From the IMG/VR virus record IMGVR_UViG_3300010230_000023, positions 1 to 20,421 of that record: 20,421 nt of DNA; one strand, written 5' to 3'. The first letter of the stretch is position 1. Every line of letters starts with the position of its first letter. Under the pieces are notes generated by a model, which was given only the letters and a program-made list of their open reading frames with translations, had not been told where the DNA came from and ran no database searches. Below, in pieces: positions 14,645-20,421 of this stretch. This DNA is from a virus. Position numbers and translations under genes: made by a program.

Positions 14645-14681
14645 ACTTGCGGCTCTTACGACCTTTACGAGCTTTACGCAT
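14643..14681 (-). CDS. 12-aa Lys/Arg-rich micro-ORF (second of a pair)
   Basis: It encodes MRKARKGRKSRK, with eight basic residues in 12. GGAG lies exactly six bases before this ATG. An in-frame ATG four codons further upstream (14693) would give 16 aa but has a poorer ribosome site. Six of 12 residues match the neighbouring micro-ORF and most others are conservative. It lies between the first micro-ORF and the GNRA hairpin. A peptide this basic could bind nucleic acid or the portal, but no function is known. Confidence 0.5.
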   Translation of the reverse strand: MRKARKGRKSRK

Positions 14682-14751
14682 AGTCTTCTCCATGGTTAGA
14701 AGGCGGCGACCTTTTGACGGGAAGGAAGCCACACCCGATTCCTGGGGGGAA

Positions 14752-14790
14752 TTACCGACGAGTCTTACGACCGCGCTTTGATTTGTACAT
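14752..14790 (-). CDS. 12-aa Lys/Arg-rich micro-ORF (first of a pair)
   Basis: It encodes MYKSKRGRKTRR, with seven basic residues in 12. GGAG lies six bases upstream of the ATG, the same spacing as in its twin at 14643-14681. It begins 14 bases after the stop of the 51-aa gene. The length, charge and spacing shared with the twin argue against chance, but there is no direct evidence of translation. Confidence 0.5.
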   Translation of the reverse strand: MYKSKRGRKTRR

Positions 14791-14804
14791 GTTTAACTCC
14801 AGAG

Positions 14805-14960
14805 TTACTTACGAGCATAGTCCCGTTGACTGCGCCCACCTGAGGTTTTATACCCTGTTTGACGGTATGTCAAGTTCGGTGTTTGCTCACCGCGAGAAAG
14901 TTCTTTTGTGCTGACTTTTGGCTGGTCAGCTTTGGGTGTTGCATTTTTGACGTTTGCCAT
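14805..14960 (-). CDS. 51-aa basic protein downstream of portal
   Basis: A 51-aa reading frame starting MANVKNATPKADQPKVSTKE and ending SQRDYARK. The start overlaps the portal stop as TGATG, with AGG seven bases before this ATG; an ATG one codon earlier would overlap as ATGA. The product is basic (11 Lys/Arg, four acidic residues) and probably disordered. The gene fills a gap otherwise left in a dense operon, which supports it. No family is recognised. Confidence 0.65.
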   Translation of the reverse strand: MANVKNATPKADQPKVSTKELSRGEQTPNLTYRQTGYKTSGGRSQRDYARK

Positions 14961-16606
14961 CATCCCACCTGTTTAAGATCGGGTTTCCCCTTAGGTTTTT
15001 CCTGTGCAGCTTGCTTCTGTTCAGCTTGTTGCGCTTGTTGTTTTTCTTGCTTATCTTCCATCTTTTTCAGACGGTCTTTGAGCAATTGTTTCATAGGCGG
15101 CTCAAGCAAGTCAAGCAATGATTCTTTGTCAATAACCTGGGCTTTAAACAAGTTAAATGCAAGCTGGCGAAGGTCTTCCATGAAGATAGGCGAGTTAGAG
15201 TGAGCGTCCACTTTCACCACATAATCTTTGGTAAATTGCTCAGCAATGAACTTGTTTTTGTTGATGTCAGTGAAGTGCGTGTTGTCGTATATTTGCATCG
15301 CTTTCAAGTACAGCGTTGCCAACTTTTCTAAGCTGTCTTCAATGACCAGCGCACGTTTCTTGGCCCGTGATGAACCCAAGCGAGCCAGTTGTGAAGCGTG
15401 ACCAGAAGAGCGAACACCAGACTCGCCCTTGCCCTGCAACACAGAGACAATGCCGGATGCCTCTTCAAACATGGAGTCAATCTCACCAATCTCGCGGAAC
15501 AAATCTGGTGGGATAGTTGGAGCCAGTTTTTCAACCTTGGCGTTGGGCATGTCGGTTGCAAGCAAGCCACCAGCACGATTGAGTGCAAAGTTCTTCTCGT
15601 CAAGAATGCCGGTAAAGCCAATCAGTGCGGTAGGGGGAGAAACTTGTTTGCTGAGCAGATCAAGAATCTCAGACATGCGTTTGTTGCGTAGCTGCTGGAG
15701 ATACACCAGACGCTGCACTTCAGAGCCGCCCCAGAAGTAATCGTACAGCGGGTTAGGCGCAATCTGCACAAAAGGCAATTCGCCTTTGATGAAAACAGAC
15801 TCGCCTGGTCGGTCATAGATGATAACGTCAGGGTCTGCTTTGGTGACGCACTGATAGTCTTGGGTGTCATCGTTCCACACCCACAGCTCTGTCATCTCTA
15901 CAGTGTCTTCAGACACGATGGCTTTGTAGCGGTTGCCACCAGACAGATCAAGGTTGACGTTACCGTACATGGTGGGGTTGGACTGCGACAAGATGATGCG
16001 CTCAATACCGTTGGCAACGGAAGTGCGTTCATGTTGCGTAGAAGTAACACGCTTGACGATAGCGTCCCGCTTGGGGTGAGAGTACAGACGGGCGTACAGC
16101 TCAGACTTGGTGATGTAATAGGTATGGACTATCGCCTCTTGCCTGTCCATGTAAGGCGTATCTTCTCGCAATACGCCAATGCAAGAAGGCTCAACAAGGT
16201 AGGGGTGCATACCGTTGTTGATGACCAGTTTGACAAAGCAAGAGTTGTAGCACAGTGCCCAGGTGGTTGCGGCAGAGAACACTTGGTCAGCGTTGGAGTT
16301 CAGCCACTCATCGTTAAGCGCACGGGTGAGCGTGGGCACTTTTGCGTTCTCGGCTTCGTTGACAGCCGCACCCAGTTGGATGCTGAAGCGAGTTGTCTCT
16401 GCTGAATAGAGAAACGAGGTGAGCTGGTCAATGTGCGGAAAGATTTTGTTGTACAGCGCCGGAGGTTCATCCGGCCCGTTGCCAAACAAATAGAAGCTAC
16501 GCAAAGAACTGTAATCTACCTTGCGTTCTTCGCGGCTGACCAGGCATTTCTGAATCAGGTCAAGGTAGAACTCTTCACGGTCTTGGTCGCCAGTGGGTAT
16601 TCTCAT
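14960..16606 (-). CDS. portal protein
   Basis: A 548-aa protein of usual podophage portal length, forming the dodecameric DNA channel at one head vertex. It has a helical N-terminus with RSFYLFGNGPDEPPALYN and FPHIDQLTSFLYSAE. A mixed clip/wing region follows (IVHTYYITKSELYARLY, VEMTELWVWNDDTQDYQC, YDRPGESVFIKGELPFV). A helical stem region follows (YLQQLRNKRMSEILDLLSKQ). A Gly/Ser-rich GESGVRSSGHASQLARL segment comes before the C-terminal helices. The Lys/Gln-rich tail (about 500-548) resembles crown or barrel regions. Start and stop overlap the neighbours. Its position after the terminase and before scaffold and coat supports the call. Confidence 0.85.
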   Translation of the reverse strand: MRIPTGDQDREEFYLDLIQKCLVSREERKVDYSSLRSFYLFGNGPDEPPALYNKIFPHIDQLTSFLYSAETTRFSIQLGAAVNEAENAKVPTLTRALNDEWLNSNADQVFSAATTWALCYNSCFVKLVINNGMHPYLVEPSCIGVLREDTPYMDRQEAIVHTYYITKSELYARLYSHPKRDAIVKRVTSTQHERTSVANGIERIILSQSNPTMYGNVNLDLSGGNRYKAIVSEDTVEMTELWVWNDDTQDYQCVTKADPDVIIYDRPGESVFIKGELPFVQIAPNPLYDYFWGGSEVQRLVYLQQLRNKRMSEILDLLSKQVSPPTALIGFTGILDEKNFALNRAGGLLATDMPNAKVEKLAPTIPPDLFREIGEIDSMFEEASGIVSVLQGKGESGVRSSGHASQLARLGSSRAKKRALVIEDSLEKLATLYLKAMQIYDNTHFTDINKNKFIAEQFTKDYVVKVDAHSNSPIFMEDLRQLAFNLFKAQVIDKESLLDLLEPPMKQLLKDRLKKMEDKQEKQQAQQAEQKQAAQEKPKGKPDLKQVG

Positions 16607-17097
16607 TTGCTTACCTGTAGGTTATCGGGGTCAGCCATGTAGCTTGCTGGACTAGGGCCAGTCAAATTACCCGCTGCCTTGGGGTTAATTCCCACAGATT
16701 CTCCATTAATAGATTTAAATTGTCCACCCATAACGGATTTCATGCTGATATTGCCGCCACCGCCCCAGATTGCGGCATCTCCTGGCCTTGCTTCTTTGTT
16801 TTGGGCTTGCATGGCCTCTGTAGCTTGGTCAAACTCTTTGTCAGAGAGCTTGTTGTTGCGTTTCATGTAGCCGGTTTGGTGTTCACCCTCTTTGGTGGTC
16901 TTGATGTCGGTCATATCGTAGTCAATAGCCAATTGTTTGACGGTTTTGTCCGTTCTCTTGGTTTTATCGGACTTTATGCCCACTGGTTTGAGGTGAATCA
17001 CGGAAATGGTGGCGCTACAGTGCTTCATAGGGCACTCAGGCTCCCATGCTTCAAATACGCCGTGTGATTCGCAGTAATAGTCTCTCAGAATGCCCAT
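16603..17097 (-). CDS. zinc-ribbon-like hypothetical protein
   Basis: A 164-aa protein. The N-terminus YYCESHGVFEAWEPECPMKHC has Cys/His spacing that could bind one zinc ion, as in small FmdB-like ribbons. A basic, polar middle (KSDKTKRTDKTVKQLAIDYDMTDIK) and a Gly/Asn-rich, likely disordered C-terminus follow. GAGGG lies five bases upstream of the ATG. The stop overlaps the portal start as ATGA, so the two are translationally coupled. A packaging or portal-related role is possible from the context only. Confidence 0.75.
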   Translation of the reverse strand: MGILRDYYCESHGVFEAWEPECPMKHCSATISVIHLKPVGIKSDKTKRTDKTVKQLAIDYDMTDIKTTKEGEHQTGYMKRNNKLSDKEFDQATEAMQAQNKEARPGDAAIWGGGGNISMKSVMGGQFKSINGESVGINPKAAGNLTGPSPASYMADPDNLQVSK

Positions 17098-17099
17098 AG

Positions 17100-17489
17100 T
17101 TACCCTCTTAGTGCTTCGTTAAGGTCAATTTCACTGTAATCGTGCCGGTTGACCATACCTACACGCAGTTTGATGCCCTCAGATGTGACTTTTAGCCCCA
17201 TGCCGTGCATGATGGCGGGTTCTGCAACCCGTCTGTAGTCCACATATCGGGTGTTGTCTTGCCGTTTCATTATCTTGACAGCCCCTGCTTTCCACTGCAT
17301 ATAGGCTTTGTTGACCCTGCGCTGAACCATTTCTGACAACGGCTCTTTCTCATAGTAGAAAACATCCAACAACATGGTCTTGGATACCCCAGAAAGTTCT
17401 GCAAACAGGGCTACAGAGATGCCTCTGTCCTTGTCGTGGAGGAACTTTTTGATCTGACGCTTGAGTTCAGTCTTGCTTAAAGGTGTCAC
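17100..17489 (-). CDS. HTH-like hypothetical protein, GTG start
   Basis: A 129-aa basic protein. The only sensible start is GTG, because an in-frame TAG lies two codons upstream and the next Met is at residue 39. Residues about 22-60 (GISVALFAELSGVSKTMLLDVFYY...) look like a Cro/repressor-type helix-turn-helix, followed by QRRVNKAYMQWKAGAV. The C-terminus ends KLRVGMVNRHDYSEID. It overlaps the 59-aa gene by 23 bases. A DNA-binding protein beside the large terminase could be a small-terminase analogue or a regulator. Neither is shown. Confidence 0.7.
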   Translation of the reverse strand: MTPLSKTELKRQIKKFLHDKDRGISVALFAELSGVSKTMLLDVFYYEKEPLSEMVQRRVNKAYMQWKAGAVKIMKRQDNTRYVDYRRVAEPAIMHGMGLKVTSEGIKLRVGMVNRHDYSEIDLNEALRG

Positions 17490-17646
17490 TTTGCTCTACC
17501 GTGGCTTTAAAGTAATGTTGTTGCCTGTCAGAGAAAGTTTCTAGCGTCATCTTGTGTACGTAGTAACCCTCGTCTTCAAACAGTTTGTGGATTCTGGCTC
17601 TGTCTTGTTCCCCATTTGGGGCATCTACAATGATTTCAAGCTCCAT
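17467..17646 (-). CDS. small hypothetical protein downstream of terminase
   Basis: A 59-aa protein starting MELEIIVDAPNGEQDRA. A TTG three codons earlier is possible, but the ATG has AAGGA nine bases upstream. A beta-alpha-beta pattern (ELEIIVD, RIHKLFEDEGYYVHKMTLE, HYFKATVEQ) suggests a small folded domain. It overlaps the terminase stop by 11 bases and the HTH-like gene by 23. The function is unknown. Confidence 0.65.
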   Translation of the reverse strand: MELEIIVDAPNGEQDRARIHKLFEDEGYYVHKMTLETFSDRQQHYFKATVEQSDTFKQD

Positions 17647-19390
17647 ACATGCCAATCCTTTTCAAGTAATCGCTGACGTTGCGCCCGACACCCAACTGTT
17701 CGGGGGTGAATTCTTCTTGAGCTTTGCTGACCATGCGGGTTATCTTTTGGGCAATTAGGCGGGGTTGTACTTGTTCAGCGTATGCCACTGCTGCCAGGGC
17801 TGATGCTATGACTCTATCGTCTTTGCCCCGACCAGGCGCTCCAATGAATCCAGACTCCCGCACAATGCCTTTCATCTCTTCCAGCGTGTCCATGCTCTTG
17901 ATGCCCATCATCCCGCGCTCAAAGTAATCCTTCATGTACTGAAGCATTCTTTCTTTGCTGTTGGAGGTGGTGAGGTATCCAATGCTGTTGGACAGGCCAC
18001 CAAGGGTGTCATTACGCCGCCAGATGTAGTTTGTCATGCTACCCAATACATCCATCAAGCCATGCCCTGTAGCGCCTCCCATAGCGGTTGCCAAGCGTTT
18101 GAGGTTGCGTATCTCGTTGATGACGGCTTGCCCTGGGCCGTTGACCTCAAGGTTAAGGGTAGAGTTCTTGTAAGCGCCAGCCAGGTGTGCAATGACCCAC
18201 GCAAACTGGTAGGTGTTCATCTCACTGGTTGCAAACTCTGCCACCTGATCTAGGCCGTCTGCATACACACGGTAGACCTGAATACAGAATCGGTCTGCCC
18301 AATCGCTTGACCCGTAAGCGGGGTCTGCGCCGATAACGTAGTAGGCCGTGTCTACGGGTTCCTCCCAGATCTTGAGGGTTCCCAAACGCTCTGTGGACTT
18401 GATGACTTCGGTGTCCTGGAAGAGCTGACCAAACACGTAGCGGTACATGTCGGGCTGTTCTTTCTTGGCGAGCTTGGCTGCGTCTGTACAACGGCTGTTA
18501 GAGAAGAAAGATGTGCCGGTCATCACAAAGGCATAGTCCTCTGTGGGCGGGAACTCTTGGTACATGAGGCTCTCGTCCTTGATACCCTCGTGCATTTTCC
18601 AGCGCCACCAGGCCATCTGGCGTGAGTTGATTTCAAACCCGTAGAGCTTCTTGATGTCCTTGACCCATTCCTTTTCTTCACCCGAGAGCTTGCCATCCCA
18701 ATAGACTTTGTAGATGTTGCTGTCGGGGTCAACGGTGTAGTACTCGTTACGCCACCAGCCGCAGAAGATGGCTCTTTGTGTACGTGCGCTCTTAGCGGTC
18801 TTGTACATGTCGTGGAAGATGTTGAAGCCCTGCGCTGTACTCTCAAACATGTACAGGCGTTCAGGGTTACGTTCTGCAAGAGAGGCAATCAAGGAGGCTA
18901 TGCCCTCTTCGTTGCCGTAGGAGGCGGTTTCCGTGCTGTGCAGATAAGTGATAGCTTTGCCCTGCCCCAGGCGAGACTTATTGCCAGCAATTTGATAGAA
19001 GAGTCGGCTTCTGTTCTTGAGAACCATTTGGTTTCGGTTGTGGGCCACCAGCGGAATCTTGTACTCTTTGGGTAGCCCTTCCATGTACATCGCAAGAGTA
19101 GACCGGAACATATCCCTGTTCTCCTCTGTATCTGCCACCAGCGTTCCCTGCCACCCAGGGTGCGTAAACTGCCAGTACAAGTCCAAGGCCAGTGAGATGG
19201 TTGTGATTCCAAGCTGCCGTCCTTTCAAGATAACAAAGAAGTGGACATCCTCGTCCAGCCCCTTCTTAATCTCATTCATCACATACGTCTGACTCCCCAA
19301 CAGGTTACCCATCTTCTTCAAGCCCTCCTCCTTTGTCTCAATCTTGAGTTCGGAGCAAAACTTATAAAACTGCTTCAGGTCAAAGTTCAT
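17636..19390 (-). CDS. terL: terminase large subunit
   Basis: A 584-aa packaging motor and nuclease that drives DNA into the prohead and cuts the concatemer. The ATPase half has a deviant Walker A, KGRQLGITT (about 56-64), and a strand with acidic residue before the coupling region, YMFESTAQG (about 180-188). QEFPPTEDYAFVMTGTSFFS is the usual linker text. The RNase H-like nuclease half has IGADPAYG (Asp356), LEVNGPG (about 414-420) and GKDDRVIASALA (Asp524/525). I chose the ATG that overlaps the upstream stop as ATGA rather than a TTG three codons earlier. All key motifs are intact. Confidence 0.95.
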   Translation of the reverse strand: MNFDLKQFYKFCSELKIETKEEGLKKMGNLLGSQTYVMNEIKKGLDEDVHFFVILKGRQLGITTISLALDLYWQFTHPGWQGTLVADTEENRDMFRSTLAMYMEGLPKEYKIPLVAHNRNQMVLKNRSRLFYQIAGNKSRLGQGKAITYLHSTETASYGNEEGIASLIASLAERNPERLYMFESTAQGFNIFHDMYKTAKSARTQRAIFCGWWRNEYYTVDPDSNIYKVYWDGKLSGEEKEWVKDIKKLYGFEINSRQMAWWRWKMHEGIKDESLMYQEFPPTEDYAFVMTGTSFFSNSRCTDAAKLAKKEQPDMYRYVFGQLFQDTEVIKSTERLGTLKIWEEPVDTAYYVIGADPAYGSSDWADRFCIQVYRVYADGLDQVAEFATSEMNTYQFAWVIAHLAGAYKNSTLNLEVNGPGQAVINEIRNLKRLATAMGGATGHGLMDVLGSMTNYIWRRNDTLGGLSNSIGYLTTSNSKERMLQYMKDYFERGMMGIKSMDTLEEMKGIVRESGFIGAPGRGKDDRVIASALAAVAYAEQVQPRLIAQKITRMVSKAQEEFTPEQLGVGRNVSDYLKRIGMYGA

Positions 19391-19602
19391 AGTTGCCAAT
19401 CAGCAATGGTTCTCGCCGCATCCCTATTACGGGCACAATTTAACAACTCTTTATAAAAGATTGCAGAGTACTTGTCCTCCCACTCCGCCACCAACAACCT
19501 TTTGGCCTTAGGGCTAATGCAAGACAAAGCCCTTTGCATTTCCCTCTTCAGACGCAATCGAGACTCGTACAACTGCATCTGCATATCCTTGTCTGTATCC
19601 AT
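19387..19602 (-). CDS. small helical hypothetical protein upstream of terL
   Basis: A 71-aa helical, charged protein (MDTDKDMQMQLYESRLRLKR, then SPKAKRLLVAEWEDKYSAIF). The chosen ATG has GAGG nine bases upstream. An ATG five codons earlier and one at 19539 (with AGAGG close by) are alternatives. The stop overlaps the terminase start as ATGA. Its first part overlaps the 69-aa gene in another frame. The position right before the large terminase would suit a small-terminase role, but no HTH or family signature is visible. Confidence 0.65.
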   Translation of the reverse strand: MDTDKDMQMQLYESRLRLKREMQRALSCISPKAKRLLVAEWEDKYSAIFYKELLNCARNRDAARTIADWQL

Positions 19603-19723
19603 ATTCCAAAGCCTCATTCACAACATTCACCGTGTTCACCTCACTCTGGCGCAATAAAGCAGATAGCGTTACGCACATCAAGCGCAACTCATCTTCATCT
19701 GCCCACAACCAGTTATTACCCAT
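19514..19723 (-). CDS. hypothetical 69-aa protein
   Basis: A 69-aa protein starting MGNNWLWADEDELRLMCVTL, with a helical NVVNEALEYGYRQGYADAVV segment near the C-terminus. GGAGG nine bases upstream of the ATG is one of the best ribosome sites in the window, and the start directly follows the stop of the previous gene. The last 89 bases overlap the 71-aa gene. No family is recognised. Confidence 0.65.
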   Translation of the reverse strand: MGNNWLWADEDELRLMCVTLSALLRQSEVNTVNVVNEALEYGYRQGYADAVVRVSIASEEGNAKGFVLH

Positions 19724-19948
19724 CTACGCCGTCCTCCATACCCTAATCACATCACCTTCAGTCTTTGCCATAAACCTTAACCCCAAACGCCTTCCAGCCC
19801 TGTAGTTGGCATTCAACACCTTCGCTCTCGCCTCTATAGGCACAACAAACGAATCCCCTACATCCATCTCCTCATACGGGTAGGCATACACCACCCTGGC
19901 CTTAGGCATCCCAATACCACGCTCTAACCCAATTTCTTGTATCGCCAT
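19724..19948 (-). CDS. small conserved phage protein, DUF7303-like
   Basis: A 74-aa protein, the first gene of the leftward operon. YAYPYEEMDVGDSFVVPIEA followed by a helical NANYRAGRRLGLRFMAKTE and a terminal VIRVWRTA matches the pattern I remember for DUF7303-type small phage and plasmid proteins of unknown role. GAGG lies seven bases before the ATG. A candidate promoter starts about 25 bases further upstream. Confidence 0.7.
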   Translation of the reverse strand: MAIQEIGLERGIGMPKARVVYAYPYEEMDVGDSFVVPIEARAKVLNANYRAGRRLGLRFMAKTEGDVIRVWRTA

Positions 19949-19972
19949 ATCTTCCCCTCTACAGATAACCCA

Positions 19973-20001
19973 ATACTACACGCAAGTCAGGGTGCTTGCA
20001 A
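19973..20001 (-). promoter_or_regulatory. candidate sigma70-type promoter for the structural operon
   Basis: On the minus strand, TTGCAA (-35, four of six consensus bases) and TAGTAT (-10, four of six) are separated by 17 bp, placing a start site near 19966, just ahead of the first gene. It lies downstream of the strong terminator, where the operon would need a new promoter. The -35 lies inside a small hairpin. The match is modest and may be chance. Confidence 0.3.
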
Positions 20002-20033
20002 CACCCTTAGTCGTCCCCCGTAAACAGAGGACG
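19984..20033 (-). other. two RNA hairpins between terminator and operon
   Basis: On the minus strand, TCGTCCTCT-GTTTAC-GGGGGACGA pairs over nine positions (with wobbles), and AGGGTGTT-GCA-AGCACCCT pairs over eight. Both lie between the strong terminator and the first gene. They may be part of a leader RNA, a processing site or protein-binding sites. Confidence 0.4.
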
Positions 20034-20068
20034 AAAAAAAGACCTGTGCAACTTTCATCACACAGGTC
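20034..20068 (-). terminator. leftward intrinsic terminator
   Basis: On the minus strand, GACCTGTG...CACAGGTC forms a perfect 8-bp stem with a 12-base loop, followed by seven T residues. This is a standard Rho-independent terminator acting on transcripts that arrive from the right. The plus-strand side has no matching U tract. It should insulate the structural operon from genes beyond the window. Confidence 0.75.
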
Positions 20069-20421
20069 AACTTTTCAACTTAGGAGAACGTCAGGCAACT
20101 ACCCCTGACAAACATCACTCTATCAGAAAACTGTAAATTTTTTATGGGGAGGGGGTTGTGGGGGGCACGCCCTACAGCATATCCAAACCCAACTCATGAG
20201 CCAACTCAAGCTGAGATGAGCTGATGTAGAGCTGTCGGTGACCATGCCCAAGTCAGACTAGCGATGACTAGCGATGACAGTCAATGCGGCGATGTCAGTC
20301 AGTCAGCATAACCCCTTTTATAGTAGGGGAACGGTGGGTGTAGACAACATACACCTATGTATTGACCAACAATCAACCTAAGACATATACAGTCACTCAC
20401 TTAGATTTTGTTTTATCGTAT
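20069..20421. other. gene-free region at right edge
   Basis: No convincing gene on either strand. It contains a 6-bp hairpin (GTCAGG/CCTGAC, 20090-20109), a G-rich plus-strand stretch (20146-20165), three AGCTG motifs spaced 10-11 bp (20209, 20219, 20230), two exact 10-bp repeats (20256-20275) and a run of GTCA units (20294-20305). A weak minus-strand promoter-like pair, TTGTCT and TACTAT with 16-bp spacing, lies at 20320-20347. It is probably regulatory, or an origin or packaging region; nothing decides between these. Confidence 0.5.
20256..20275. repeat. two tandem 10-bp direct repeats
   Basis: GACTAGCGAT occurs twice in tandem, and a degenerate third GCGATG lies at 20289. The 10-bp period equals about one helical turn, as in arrays bound by a protein on one DNA face. 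Confidence 0.8.

Noticed and set aside
20146-20165. G-quadruplex in the plus strand
   Set aside because: Only three G runs are present (4, 5 and 6 bases), so a standard four-tract quadruplex is not supported.
20123-20245. Minus-strand 40-codon frame in the right-edge region
   Set aside because: No ribosome site before the ATG, and the Cys/Trp/Pro-rich product has no recognisable pattern; probably chance.

Overview
The window is part of a tailed bacteriophage (or prophage-like) genome and looks like a podovirus. Every credible gene lies on the minus strand, so transcription runs from right to left. The genes are packed almost without gaps, and many stop/start codons overlap as ATGA, TGATG or TAATG. 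A large terminase, portal, scaffold-like protein and major capsid protein appear in the usual order. They are followed by a head-tail adaptor candidate, a gp10-like stabilisation protein and tail-fibre proteins. No tape-measure gene, tail-tube gene, endolysin, integrase or polymerase is visible. The host cannot be read from the sequence; a Gram-negative, perhaps freshwater, host is only a guess from the style of the proteins.

Layout in transcription order. (1) 20421-19949: a gene-poor region with short direct repeats, a strong leftward intrinsic terminator (20034-20068), further hairpins and a candidate promoter close to the first gene. (2) 19948-16603: small early-operon genes, the large terminase (17636-19390), an HTH-like protein and a zinc-ribbon protein. 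(3) 16606-12205: portal, a 51-codon basic protein, two 12-codon Lys/Arg-rich micro-ORFs, a GNRA hairpin, a Pro/Gly-rich protein, a small protein, a scaffold-like protein, a terminator-like hairpin and the major capsid protein. (4) 12193-8029: two decoration-like proteins, a 113-aa protein, the adaptor candidate and a gp10-like protein carrying six GSGY repeats. (5) 8027-4299: a tail fibre with an S74 self-cleaving chaperone, an HNH-AP2 homing-type endonuclease, two small structural proteins and a second repeat-bearing fibre. (6) 4297-1: a one-pass membrane protein, a family 2 glycosyltransferase, a 112-aa protein, a 981-aa protein with about 300 residues of Thr-Pro/Ser-Pro repeats, and the first 16 codons of another gene.

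Regions 2-5 package DNA and build the head and adsorption apparatus. Region 6 is the least ordinary: a glycosyltransferase is translationally coupled to a membrane protein and sits two genes before a mucin-like protein. Together with the paired micro-ORFs behind the portal gene and the GNRA hairpins in front of structural genes, it is the best place to look for new biology. Function calls for the small proteins are mostly by position; none was checked by a database search.
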